17,846 bases of DNA, taken from WVZL01 sp041862375 (GTDB lineage: Bacteria > Acidobacteriota > Aminicenantia > Aminicenantales > Aminicenantaceae). Location of the stretch: positions 1 to 17,846 of the forward strand of contig JBGVTE010000096.1 of NCBI GenBank assembly GCA_041862375.1. The letters run 5' to 3'. Numbering within the stretch: the first letter of the stretch is position 1; every line of letters begins with the position of its first letter. The notes beneath the pieces are model-generated. The model was not told where the DNA came from. It searched no databases and worked only from the letters and a program-made list of their open reading frames with translations. Position numbers and translations under genes: made by a program. This document shows, one piece after another, positions 7,235 to 14,958 of this stretch.

Positions 7235-8239
7235 GCTGTAAAACCTGTATTTTTCTCTTATTGCCTCCTTGTAAGCTTTTTTTATTAACTCAAGGCTCGA
7301 AAAAGCAGCTGCCATCATTAATAATGTCGATTTGGGGAGATGGAAATTTGTTAAAAGGCAGTCTACTACCTTAAATTCGTAGCCCGGGTAAATAAAAAGA
7401 CGAGTGGACCGACTTCCAGCGTGAACTTTTCCGTTCTTGAATGCGCTTTCTAGAGCTCTAACTACTGTTGAACCTACAGCAACTACAGGCCTGGATTCTT
7501 CTTTATTTGTATTTAATATCTGAGATGTAAATAGACTTATTGAGTACTTTTCGTCGAGCATTGTATGGTTTTCAATCCTCTTCTCTCTTACAGGCCTGAA
7601 TGTTGCCTGACCAACATCAAGGGAGATATGGGTTACAATGACTCCCTTCTTTTTAATTTTTTCCAGGATTCGAGGTGTAAAATGCAGGCCAGCAGTAGGT
7701 GCTGCTATTGCACCTTCCTGTTGTGCAAAAACAGTCTGGTATCTTTCCAAGTCCAGCTCTCTAAGAAGTGTGTCATCTTTCTTGCGTTTTATGTACAAGG
7801 GAAGAGGGGCAAATCCAATTTTTTTGAGTTTTTGAAGGATATTACTTGATATGAACTGGATAAGGCGTTTACCTTCCGGTTCGGACGCTACAATTTTACC
7901 TTCAAAACCAGGTGCGAATAGAAATTTATCACCTACTTTAGCTTTCCTGGCCGGCCGGCAGAGGACTTCCCACAGCCCCTTTTTTCTTTCCCTGAGAAAG
8001 AGAAATTCTACCTCAGTTTCGTTCTTTTTACCCCAAGCTTTAGCCGGGATTACCTTTGTATTGTTAAGGACAAGCACATCTCCTTTGCTGAGGTACTGGG
8101 GTAATTCTCTGAATTGAGTATGAGTTATTTTTCCACTTAAGCGGTTGATAACCATCATCCTCGATTGGTCTCTTTCAGAGAGAGGTTCTTGAGCGATGAG
8201 ATTTTTGGGGAGCTCGTAATCAAAGTCTTCTGTCAACAT
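7208..8239 (-). CDS. queA: tRNA preQ1(34) S-adenosylmethionine ribosyltransferase-isomerase
   Basis: This 343-aa protein matches QueA in length and along its whole sequence. The N-terminus DFDYELPKNLIAQEPLSERDQSRMMV, the LNNTKVIPAK segment, AAPTAGLHFT, HISLDVGQATFRPV, the ALES segment, TNFHLPKSTLLMM and the final YRFYSYGDCMLIL are family hallmarks. QueA transfers and isomerises the ribose part of S-adenosylmethionine onto preQ1 at tRNA position 34, giving epoxyqueuosine in the cytoplasm. It is the last gene of the yebC-ruvCAB-queA cluster, a common arrangement. It is separated from ruvB by 171 nt holding a repeat copy. No strong Shine-Dalgarno is seen before the ATG; AAGG lies about 12 nt upstream. 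Long inverted repeats flank the gene, and the upstream arm ends 17 nt before the start codon. Confidence 0.96.
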   Translation of the reverse strand: MLTEDFDYELPKNLIAQEPLSERDQSRMMVINRLSGKITHTQFRELPQYLSKGDVLVLNNTKVIPAKAWGKKNETEVEFLFLRERKKGLWEVLCRPARKAKVGDKFLFAPGFEGKIVASEPEGKRLIQFISSNILQKLKKIGFAPLPLYIKRKKDDTLLRELDLERYQTVFAQQEGAIAAPTAGLHFTPRILEKIKKKGVIVTHISLDVGQATFRPVREKRIENHTMLDEKYSISLFTSQILNTNKEESRPVVAVGSTVVRALESAFKNGKVHAGSRSTRLFIYPGYEFKVVDCLLTNFHLPKSTLLMMAAAFSSLELIKKAYKEAIREKYRFYSYGDCMLIL

Positions 8240-8256
8240 AATGGTAATCTTGCCTT

Positions 8257-8304
8257 TACGGTGATTGTATGCTCATACTCTAAAAAAGGGGACAGGCTGC
8301 TTTT
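8257..8304 (+). repeat. Right arm of the long inverted repeat bracketing queA; third 'ggggacaggct' copy
   Basis: The plus strand reads TACGGTGATTGTATGCTCAT (8257-8276), a perfect copy of the final part of queA in inverted orientation. A short diverged joint and the repeat core GGGGACAGGCTGC (8288-8300) follow, with one A-to-G change against the other two copies. Similarity starts sharply at 8257; the bases before it do not match queA. The arm lies in the ruvB-queA gap, just upstream of the queA start codon. Confidence 0.8.
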
Positions 8305-8410
8305 CTTGGCTGTCTCGTTTGTTTTGTTGTTAATTATTCTTGGAATTTTAGTCTCAACGCCAGTAACCCATCAAAGACTGCTGCTGGTTGTGAATCACGT
8401 GTTTTTTACT

Positions 8411-9433
8411 CTATTCTTTGAAGAGTTTTCTCTGGGAGGAAGCAGGGGAGGAGAGTCCCAGGTGTTTATAAGCTTTAGGTGTGACTTTGCGGCCGCGAAA
8501 TGTTCGCTCAAGAAAACCAATTCGCATTAAAAATGGCTCGTATATAGATTCGATGCTGTCTTTTTCTTCATCGATAGCAGCTGCAATAGTATTAATCCCT
8601 ACTGGCCCCCCGTTGAAGTTTTCGACGATAGTTAAGAGTATTTTTCTGTCAACCTCGTCCAGGCCGAGTGAGTCGACTTCCATCATATCTAAAGCCATTT
8701 TTGCTTCTTTCAGCGTTATTTTTCCTTCAGCTTTCACATCAGCATAATCTCTTACTCTCCTTAATAATCTATTGGCGACTCGGGGCGTTCCACGGGAGCG
8801 GTGAGCAATCTGATCAGCACCCTTATCATCTATCTCGACTTTAAGGATCGTTGCAGACCTCTTTATAATTTTCTTTAAATCTTTTTCTTTGTAGTAATCC
8901 AGACGGTGAATAATTCCGAATCTTCCTCTCAGGGGTGCAGTTATTCGGCCCGCACGAGTTGTTGCCCCGATCAGAGTAAATTTCTTTAATTGCAATTTAT
9001 GACTTCGTGCGCTAGGCCCCTGTCCGATAACTATATCCAGGCTAAAGTCTTCCATTGCAGAATACAGAATTTCTTCTATGGATGGATGCAAGCGGTGTAT
9101 TTCATCGATAAAGAGAATTTCCTTTACCTGGAGATTGGAAAGGATAGCTGAGAGGTCTCCAGCCCGTTCGATGACTGGACCAGAAGTCGGTTTAATTCCT
9201 ACGCCCAATTCTTTAGCGACAATGTAAGCCAGACTGGTTTTCCCCAGTCCAGGTGGACCATAGAGGATTACATGATCGAGGCTTTCGTTTCTTTTTTTAG
9301 CAGCTTCGATGAAGATTTTAAGATTTTCTTTTATGGTTTCCTGACCCACAAATTCATTAAAAGTTCTTGGGCGGAGGCTGTCTTCGAAAAGAAGATCTTC
9401 TTTAGTTCTGACTGGGCTTAAAATCGCAGGCAT
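8411..9433 (-). CDS. ruvB: Holliday junction branch migration ATPase RuvB
   Basis: This 340-aa AAA+ protein has RuvB's full length and order of motifs: LRPRTFNEFVGQ near the start, Walker A GPPGLGKT (residues 59-66), Walker B FIDEIHRL, sensor 1 GATTRAG, then the arginine-rich PRVANRLLRRVRDYA segment, and a C-terminal winged-helix domain (about 260-330) with GPVGINTIAAAI and RGRKVTPKAY. RuvB forms hexameric rings that, with RuvA, drive branch migration of Holliday junctions in recombinational repair. It lies 10 nt downstream of ruvA. The 171-nt gap to queA is long for this operon and contains a dispersed repeat. Confidence 0.97.
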   Translation of the reverse strand: MPAILSPVRTKEDLLFEDSLRPRTFNEFVGQETIKENLKIFIEAAKKRNESLDHVILYGPPGLGKTSLAYIVAKELGVGIKPTSGPVIERAGDLSAILSNLQVKEILFIDEIHRLHPSIEEILYSAMEDFSLDIVIGQGPSARSHKLQLKKFTLIGATTRAGRITAPLRGRFGIIHRLDYYKEKDLKKIIKRSATILKVEIDDKGADQIAHRSRGTPRVANRLLRRVRDYADVKAEGKITLKEAKMALDMMEVDSLGLDEVDRKILLTIVENFNGGPVGINTIAAAIDEEKDSIESIYEPFLMRIGFLERTFRGRKVTPKAYKHLGLSSPASSQRKLFKE

Positions 9434-9443
9434 AGTACAACTC

Positions 9444-10031
9444 TTATAGTTTTGCCATCCTCCTCAAGCTTTCTCGGAGAAGGTTTTCAAAACCGGCTTC
9501 AAGAGAGAGGTCTTTTATGGTTTCATTAACAACACTTTCCACCTCTTTTCTTTTAAATCCTAAGTTTACCAGAGCAGATATCAAATCTTCTGTTTCTTGG
9601 GTGTCTCGTGCAGCCAGGACTTTTCCCTTTTTTTCTATTTTTTCCTGAAGCTCTAAGGCAATGCGCAGTGCTGTCTTCTTTCCAATTCCGGGTATAAGAG
9701 AAATTCGAGCTACGTCACTTCTCTTAATTGCATCTTCCAGTTCAGAAGGGCCTATCCCCGATAGTATATTAAGAGCGAGCTTGGGACCTATCCCAGAGAT
9801 GCTGATTAATTTCATGAATATTTCCCTTTCATCATCAGTGTAAAATCCATAGAGGGAAAGTGAGTTATCAGTCAGATGAGTATAGATCAGGAGTTCAACT
9901 GGTTCATTGAGGTTTCCCAGATTAAAATAGGTAGAGAGGGGAATTAAAGCACAATAGCCGACTCCGCCTACATCGAGAGTGACCTGGTTAGGAGATTTTT
10001 GAATGAGGTTTCCTTTAAGATATGAAATCAT
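9444..10031 (-). CDS. ruvA: Holliday junction branch migration protein RuvA
   Basis: This 195-aa protein has RuvA's three parts: an N-terminal OB-fold (MISYLKGNLIQKSPNQVTLDVGGVGY), two helix-hairpin-helix motifs (ISGIGPKLALNILSGIG and IPGIGKKTALRIALEL), and a C-terminal domain (about 145-195) ending in LLRESLRRM that contacts RuvB. RuvA tetramers hold the four-way junction and load RuvB rings. Its ATG overlaps the ruvC stop by 4 nt (ATGA, 10028-10031), which indicates translational coupling. Its length is normal for the family. Confidence 0.96.
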   Translation of the reverse strand: MISYLKGNLIQKSPNQVTLDVGGVGYCALIPLSTYFNLGNLNEPVELLIYTHLTDNSLSLYGFYTDDEREIFMKLISISGIGPKLALNILSGIGPSELEDAIKRSDVARISLIPGIGKKTALRIALELQEKIEKKGKVLAARDTQETEDLISALVNLGFKRKEVESVVNETIKDLSLEAGFENLLRESLRRMAKL

Positions 10032-10537
10032 GATTTTTTATCTTCGGATTCTTCTATTTTCTCTTGAAACATCCTTGAACTTAAATGGCAGTAAGCAGTA
10101 GCGAGAGCATCGGAAGCATCTGTTTCGATTTTTTCATCCTCGATATTAAGGAGGGTTCTTACCATTGTTTTTACTTGATTTTTGTCAGCTTGACCATAGC
10201 CAGTAACAGCTTTTTTTATCTCTAGGGGAGAATATTCATAGAGAGAACAGTTGTGAGAAGCAACAGCCACTAAGGTTGCTCCTCTTACCTGGCCTAAAGT
10301 AATGGCAGTTCTTATGTTTTGAGCATAGAATGGATTTTCAATGGCCACTTCATCTGGCTCATAAGTATTTATAAGCTCTTCCACTCCATTCCTGATTGTA
10401 TTAATTTTGTGGTGAAAGAGAAGACGAGAAGAAGGTTTGATGACACCGTAGCCGAGGACTGTGTAATTATTTTGAGAGTATTCTATGATGCCAAATCCAG
10501 TAGAGCGGATGCTGGGATCAATTCCGAGAATCCTCAT
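10028..10537 (-). CDS. ruvC: Holliday junction resolvase RuvC
   Basis: This 169-aa protein is a RuvC endonuclease that cuts Holliday junctions symmetrically. The acidic catalytic set is intact: Asp7 in LGIDPS, Glu67 in AIENPFYAQN, and Asp140 and Asp143 in TDASDALATAYCH. The region between has the expected GQVRGA and YSPLEIKKAVTGYGQADKNQV segments. The charged C-terminal tail (EKIEESEDKKS) is probably disordered. The gene lies 10 nt after yebC and overlaps ruvA by 4 nt, so yebC-ruvC-ruvA-ruvB form one transcription unit. Confidence 0.96.
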   Translation of the reverse strand: MRILGIDPSIRSTGFGIIEYSQNNYTVLGYGVIKPSSRLLFHHKINTIRNGVEELINTYEPDEVAIENPFYAQNIRTAITLGQVRGATLVAVASHNCSLYEYSPLEIKKAVTGYGQADKNQVKTMVRTLLNIEDEKIETDASDALATAYCHLSSRMFQEKIEESEDKKS

Positions 10538-10547
10538 TTATTACTTT

Positions 10548-11297
10548 TCAGGATGAATACTTGGCAATCTCATCTTCGGCTATGTCGAAATTAGCCCATA
10601 CCTGCTGAACATCATCGTGATCTTCCAATTCTTCCATCAGCCGCAAAAGCTGTTGTGCCTGCTTTCCCTCGAGTTTAACATACGTTTGGGGAATGTAGCC
10701 TACATTTGAGGCTGCAATATCCATGTTGTTTCTCTTGAGGGCATCCACTACCTTTTCATATTCTTCCTGGGGAGTGATAATTTCATAGTTACTCCCGTCT
10801 TCCCTTAAATCTTCTGCTCCAGCTTCCAATACGGTTTCTAAAAGATCATCTTCAGAAGCCTTAGCTTTTTCAACAACTATGTAGCCTTTACGTTTAAACA
10901 TCCAGGCTACACAACCTGATTCACCGATGTTGCCTCCATTTTTGGAGAATATATACCTTAGTTCTGAGACTGTTCTATTCTTATTATCCGATAAAGCTTC
11001 AACATATATCGCTACACCTCCTGGACCATAGCCTTCATATATAGCTTCTTCGTAACTAACTCCTTCGAGCTGACCCGTACCTTTCATGATAGCTTTTTTG
11101 ATGTTATCAGCAGGCATGTTTACAATTTTTGCCTCAGCAATGGCTTTTCGAAGGCGAGAATTAGTTTCAGGATCACCGCCTCCCAATCTGGCAGCTACGC
11201 TTAATTCCCGGATGACTTTGGTAAAGATCTTTCCTCTTTTGGCATCCTGGGCAGCCTTTTTATACTTGATAGAATGCCATTTTGAGTGACCTGACAT
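10548..11297 (-). CDS. yebC: YebC/TACO1-family regulatory protein
   Basis: The protein begins SGHSKWHSIKYKKAAQDAKRGKIFTKVIREL and continues with NSRLRKAIAEAKIVNMPADNIKKAIMKGTG and YEGYGPGGVAIYVEALSDNKNRT, hallmarks of YebC. It is 249 aa from the second of two adjacent ATGs. I chose that start because CTCCT at 11303-11307 (AGGAG on the gene strand) is 5 nt before it and only 2 nt before the first ATG at 11300. YebC proteins were described as transcription regulators; work on TACO1 and some bacterial homologues supports a role in ribosome translation of difficult sequences. It leads the ruvCAB operon, a conserved arrangement. Length is normal. Confidence 0.95.
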   Translation of the reverse strand: MSGHSKWHSIKYKKAAQDAKRGKIFTKVIRELSVAARLGGGDPETNSRLRKAIAEAKIVNMPADNIKKAIMKGTGQLEGVSYEEAIYEGYGPGGVAIYVEALSDNKNRTVSELRYIFSKNGGNIGESGCVAWMFKRKGYIVVEKAKASEDDLLETVLEAGAEDLREDGSNYEIITPQEEYEKVVDALKRNNMDIAASNVGYIPQTYVKLEGKQAQQLLRLMEELEDHDDVQQVWANFDIAEDEIAKYSS

Positions 11298-11326
11298 CAT
11301 ATCTCCTGTTAAATTTGGTCAAAAAA

Positions 11327-11356
11327 ATTCTAACACAAATATTTAAGGCTTGTAAA
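11327..11356 (-). promoter_or_regulatory. Probable promoter of the yebC-ruvCAB operon
   Basis: On the minus strand TTTACA (11351-11356) and TAGAAT (11327-11332) are spaced by 18 bp, each one or two changes from the sigma-70 consensus. The -10 box is about 30 bp upstream of the yebC start. This is a motif match only. Confidence 0.5.
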
Positions 11357-11609
11357 TAACATTCAGAGGAAAAAAGTAAAAGGAAATTGAGATTAGGTTA
11401 AGGATAAAAGAGTCTGGGGGACTAGGATAGCTGCCTTTTGACTGAGAACACTAAAACTGGAGGAATTATTATCCATTGAATTAGTTTCCCTTCTGTAGGA
11501 TAAAAAAGCCATGTCCTGCTTCTAAAAATCAATGATACTAACCAGAAAAAACAAAGGATTACCAGATAGATTTAGAGTCAAAATAGAAAAAAAATTGGTT
11601 AAAAAAAGC
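11357..11609. other. Intergenic DNA between divergent yebC and csoR transcription units
   Basis: This stretch separates the yebC promoter from the csoR promoter. It is AT-rich with several A runs. I see no gene, RNA or clear terminator. The longest start-to-stop frame I noticed is 39 codons on the minus strand (11393-11512), with no proper ribosome binding site. Confidence 0.5.
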
Positions 11610-11639
11610 TTGACATACCATAAGGGGGTATGCTATTTT
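11610..11639 (+). promoter_or_regulatory. csoR-copA promoter
   Basis: TTGACA (11610-11615) is a perfect -35 hexamer, followed after 18 bp by TATTTT (11634-11639). The spacer is occupied by a CsoR-like inverted repeat. csoR starts 66 bp further on, and the copper genes all read in the same direction. Confidence 0.7.
11614..11632 (+). promoter_or_regulatory. CsoR-type operator
   Basis: The site reads CATACCATAAGGGGGTATG: inverted CATACC and GGTATG arms with an off-centre G tract. AT-flanked G/C tracts with TACC...GGTA arms are typical of CsoR-family operators. It overlaps the promoter spacer and the -35 edge, so a bound repressor would block RNA polymerase. The adjacent csoR is the obvious ligand; copper-dependent release is inferred from the family. 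Confidence 0.65.
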
Positions 11640-11704
11640 TATACTAGAGTTTGGAATGAAAGACAGAAAAAGGATTGTTAGGAATAAGTAAAAAGGAGGT
11701 TTTA

Positions 11705-11989
11705 GTGAAAGAGCAAACAACAACCCACCTGGATGAAGTTGTCCCTCTAAAGAGAATAGAAGGACAGATCAGAGGCATCCAGAAGATGATAGAAGAAAAG
11801 AGGTACTGTATCGATATTCTCACTCAACTTTCTTCTGTAATAGGCGCAATAAAGCGTGTGGAAGAGGATATCTTACACAGACACTTAAGAGGATGTGTTC
11901 GGGATTCTTTTTTAAGAAGTAATAACGAAGATAAAGAGAGAAAAATAAACGAAGTAATCGATGTTTTACAGAAATTCAGGAAATATTGA
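11705..11989 (+). CDS. csoR: Copper-sensing repressor, CsoR family
   Basis: This small all-helical, metal-sensing DNA-binding protein is 94 aa from the GTG at 11705. That start has an ideal AAGGAGG ending 5-6 nt before it; the longer frame from a TTG at 11675 has none. The family core is present: LKRIEGQIRGIQKMIEEKRYCIDILTQL, then VEEDILHRHLRGCV. The Cu(I) ligand set of CsoR is visible as Cys in RYC and His/Cys in HLRGC (spacing H-x3-C), with the second-shell Tyr just before the first Cys. This argues for CsoR over RcnR or FrmR. Apo-CsoR binds the operator; Cu(I) binding releases it. It is followed after 74 nt by copA and no terminator separates them, so csoR probably controls its own operon. 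Confidence 0.9.
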   Translation: MKEQTTTHLDEVVPLKRIEGQIRGIQKMIEEKRYCIDILTQLSSVIGAIKRVEEDILHRHLRGCVRDSFLRSNNEDKERKINEVIDVLQKFRKY

Positions 11990-12063
11990 AAGGTAAGAGA
12001 AAAATTGAAAAAGGTTATCGATAAACTTTAGAGTCTACAACATTTTATTCGAAGGAGGCTTTT

Positions 12064-14718
12064 ATGGTTAAGGATTTGGTTTGTGGAATGGAAATAGAAA
12101 AAGATGAAGCTGCTGCTTTTTCTGTTTACAAAGGAAAAGAATACTATTTTTGTGCAAAAACCTGTAAAGAGAAGTTTGATCAGAATCCTGAAAAATACAT
12201 TGGACATGAGCAAGAAGGGGAAGGATCTGAAGAAGAAGGAGGAGAAGAGAAACCTGCATCTACAAGGAGCATTACATCAAAGGCAGAAAGAATTGATATT
12301 CCTATTGCAGGGATGAGCTGCGCCAGCTGCGCTTCCACAATTCAACGAGGCCTGAGAGGATTAAAAGGAGTTGAGAAAGCTGATGTAAATTTTGCTACCT
12401 CACAGGCCACCGTGCTTTACCAGCCTCAATTAATTGGACCTGAAGATTTGGTGCTGTCAGTAAAAAAGAGCGGCTATGATGTGAGCACAGCTTCTCTTGA
12501 ATTTCCTATTCAAGGTCTTAAATGTGCTTCATGTGTCAAGAGAATTGAGAATGCCTTAGTACAGACGAAAGGAGTGGCAAAAGCTACTGTAAATCTGGCT
12601 TTGGAGAAGGCAAAAGTTGAGTATTTTCCTCAAGAGATAAGCCTTGAAGAAATAAAACACGCAATAGAATCAACAGGCTACAAAGTACTCGAAGTTCCCC
12701 TTTCAGAGGAGAGAGAAGATGTAGAAAAGCAGTTCAGAGAGAAAGAGTACAGAAATCTTAAAATTAAGCTCATAGCGGGTGTCATTCTTGGCTGTGCCAT
12801 TTTTTTGGGGAGTATGCCACACTGGTTTCCCTGGGTTCCTGCCTTCCTGAGCAATTTTTATTTTCTATGGGCTCTTGCTACACCTATTCAGTTCTGGATT
12901 GGTTTACAATTTTACAAAGGAGCCTGGGGAGCATTAAAGCATAGAAATGCAGATATGAACACTTTGATTGCAGTAGGGACTTCAGCCGCCTATCTCTACA
13001 GTGTAGTAGCAACCCTTTTTCCTTCATTCTTTTTAAAAGGGGGGATAGAACCCAAAGTCTATTTCGATACTTCTGCCATGATTATTGTTCTTATAATCCT
13101 TGGAAGGCTCCTTGAGTCACGAGCTAAGGGGCAGACTTCAGAAGCGATTAAAAAGCTTATGGGATTACAGCCAAAGACAGCACGCGTGGTCAAAGATGGA
13201 AAAGAGGTGGATATACCAATTGAAGAAGTAAAAGTTGGAGATTTAGTTCTTGTACGGCCTGGAGAAAGGATTGCGGTAGATGGAATCGTTAAAGAGGGCA
13301 GTTCAGCAGTTGATGAGTCAATGATAACCGGGGAGAGCATTCCAGTAAAAAAAGAGACAGGAGATGAGATTATCGGCGCCACGATCAACAAGACAGGAAG
13401 CTTTAAATTTCAGGCAACAAAAGTAGGGAAAGATACAGCCCTTGCCCAAATAATAAAGCTTGTCCAGGAGGCCCAAGGTTCCAAGGCACCTATCCAGAGA
13501 TTGGCTGATGTTATTGCCAGTTACTTTGTTCCAGCAGTTATCTCAATTGCAGTTGTCACTTTTATTATCTGGATTATTTTTGGTCCCACCCCTGCCTTGA
13601 CTTTTGCTCTTTTGAATTTTGTAGCTGTGATGATTATTGCTTGTCCCTGTGCTTTGGGGCTGGCGACACCTACAGCTGTCATGGTAGGAACTGGCAGAGG
13701 CGCTGAAAATGGAATTCTGATCAAAGGAGGCGAGAGTTTAGAAACGGCACACAAACTTGACTCTGTTGTTTTTGATAAAACAGGGACATTAACGAAAGGT
13801 GAGCCTGAGATCACGGATATTATTGCTGTAAATTCTTTTACAGAAGACGAAATTTTAGAAATTGGAGCAAGTGCTGAGAAGGCCTCTGAGCATCCATTGG
13901 GTGAAGCAATCGTAAAGAGCGCTGCAGAGAAGAATATAAGGCTTAGAGATCCTAAAAATTTTAAGGCTATCGAAGGACATGGGATTCAAGCTCAAGTAGA
14001 TGGTAAAGATGTTCTTTTAGGGAACATAAAGCTCATGGAAATTAAGGGAATAAGGCTCAATGATTTAAAAAGAAAGGCTGAAGAACTGGCTGTGGATGGC
14101 AAGACTGCGATTTATGTATCTATCGGCGGGAAAGCAGCAGGACTACTCGCAGTCGCAGATACATTAAAGGAGAGTTCTTTGCAAGCGATAAACAGGTTGA
14201 AGAACCATGGACTGGAAGTGATTATGTTAACTGGTGATAACAGAAAAACGGCTGAAGCTATTGCCAGGAAAGCTGGAATTGAAAAGGTCATCTCTGAAGT
14301 TATCCCTGAAGAAAAAGTGAATGTAGTAAAAAGGCTTCAATCTGAAGGTAAAAAAGTGGCAATGGTTGGTGACGGAATAAATGACGCTCCAGCCCTAGCC
14401 CAGGCCGATATAGGAATAGCTATTGGTTCAGGAACAGATGTGGCCATGGAAGCTTCTGATATCACATTAATAAAAGATGATCTTCTCGGAGTTGCCTCCG
14501 CCATTGAGCTGAGTAAAAAAACAATAAAAGTTATTAAACAGAATCTCTTCTGGGCATTTTTCTACAATACCTTGGGTATTCCTGTAGCTGCTGGTGTGCT
14601 CTATCCTTTTTTCGGGATTCTTTTAAACCCGATTTTTGCCTCTGCTGCTATGGCATTCAGTTCTGTGTCTGTAGTTTCTAATTCTCTACGATTAAGAAAA
14701 GTCAAGCTTAAGACTTAG
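12064..14718 (+). CDS. copA: Cu(I)-exporting P1B-type ATPase with YHS and two HMA domains
   Basis: The 884-aa protein starts at an ATG with a good AAGGAGG. Residues 1-48 form a YHS domain (VCGMEI with Cys7, YYFCAKTC with Cys30 and Cys34). A Glu/Gly-rich linker follows, then two HMA domains with GMSCASC (Cys86, Cys89) and GLKCASC (Cys154, Cys157). The ATPase core has TGES, the membrane Cys-Pro-Cys at 527-529, DKTGT with phosphorylated Asp571, the SEHP motif, TGDN and GDGINDAP (769-776). YN in helix 7 (834-835) and MxxSS in helix 8 (863-867) are the Cu(I)-selective residues. It should pump Cu(I), and perhaps Ag(I), from cytoplasm to periplasm. It lies between csoR and the outer-membrane efflux gene. 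Confidence 0.96.
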   Translation: MVKDLVCGMEIEKDEAAAFSVYKGKEYYFCAKTCKEKFDQNPEKYIGHEQEGEGSEEEGGEEKPASTRSITSKAERIDIPIAGMSCASCASTIQRGLRGLKGVEKADVNFATSQATVLYQPQLIGPEDLVLSVKKSGYDVSTASLEFPIQGLKCASCVKRIENALVQTKGVAKATVNLALEKAKVEYFPQEISLEEIKHAIESTGYKVLEVPLSEEREDVEKQFREKEYRNLKIKLIAGVILGCAIFLGSMPHWFPWVPAFLSNFYFLWALATPIQFWIGLQFYKGAWGALKHRNADMNTLIAVGTSAAYLYSVVATLFPSFFLKGGIEPKVYFDTSAMIIVLIILGRLLESRAKGQTSEAIKKLMGLQPKTARVVKDGKEVDIPIEEVKVGDLVLVRPGERIAVDGIVKEGSSAVDESMITGESIPVKKETGDEIIGATINKTGSFKFQATKVGKDTALAQIIKLVQEAQGSKAPIQRLADVIASYFVPAVISIAVVTFIIWIIFGPTPALTFALLNFVAVMIIACPCALGLATPTAVMVGTGRGAENGILIKGGESLETAHKLDSVVFDKTGTLTKGEPEITDIIAVNSFTEDEILEIGASAEKASEHPLGEAIVKSAAEKNIRLRDPKNFKAIEGHGIQAQVDGKDVLLGNIKLMEIKGIRLNDLKRKAEELAVDGKTAIYVSIGGKAAGLLAVADTLKESSLQAINRLKNHGLEVIMLTGDNRKTAEAIARKAGIEKVISEVIPEEKVNVVKRLQSEGKKVAMVGDGINDAPALAQADIGIAIGSGTDVAMEASDITLIKDDLLGVASAIELSKKTIKVIKQNLFWAFFYNTLGIPVAAGVLYPFFGILLNPIFASAAMAFSSVSVVSNSLRLRKVKLKT

Positions 14719-14958
14719 AAGGAGGTAAGGAAAGCCGTTCCCGTTGGAGTAAAAGAGAGTTGAATTCACAATGATCACGGGAAAAATTATTGGGAGGTAT
14801 AGTAAAATATTTTTTATATTTAACCATATAAAAACTATAGAATTAATGATTAAATAGAGAACATTGTTATAGAGTAAATTGATTGAGGAAGAATGAAATA
14901 TGAAATTTGTAAATATTTTATACATATTAGGAAACTAATACTTTAAAGGAAGAAAAAA
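14719..14958 (+). other. Intergenic region between copA and the TolC-family gene
   Basis: This 240-bp gap begins with an orphan AGGAGG six bases past the copA stop and no start codon at a proper distance. Frame-in-line reading past the copA stop continues for 14 codons. A 7-bp inverted repeat (TTCCCGT 14738-14744, ACGGGAA 14777-14783) has a 32-bp loop and lacks a T run. The rest is very AT-rich. A lost small gene is possible but not shown; no clear promoter or terminator was seen. Confidence 0.4.

Noticed and set aside
8165..8530. 121-aa plus-strand ORF crossing the ruvB-queA gap
   Set aside because: Overlaps queA and ruvB on the opposite strand and includes the dispersed repeat; the KGDRLLF-like segment is only the repeat in translation.
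11393..11512. 39-codon minus-strand ORF upstream of yebC
   Set aside because: No proper ribosome binding site, no recognisable features, and it lies upstream of the probable yebC promoter.
14771..14857. 28-codon plus-strand ORF in the copA-TolC gap
   Set aside because: No ribosome binding site and a composition typical of AT-rich non-coding DNA.
14893..14946. 17-codon ORF with a GAGGAAGA-like Shine-Dalgarno before the TolC-family gene
   Set aside because: AT-rich chance reading frame, no attenuator structure or sequence logic for a leader peptide.
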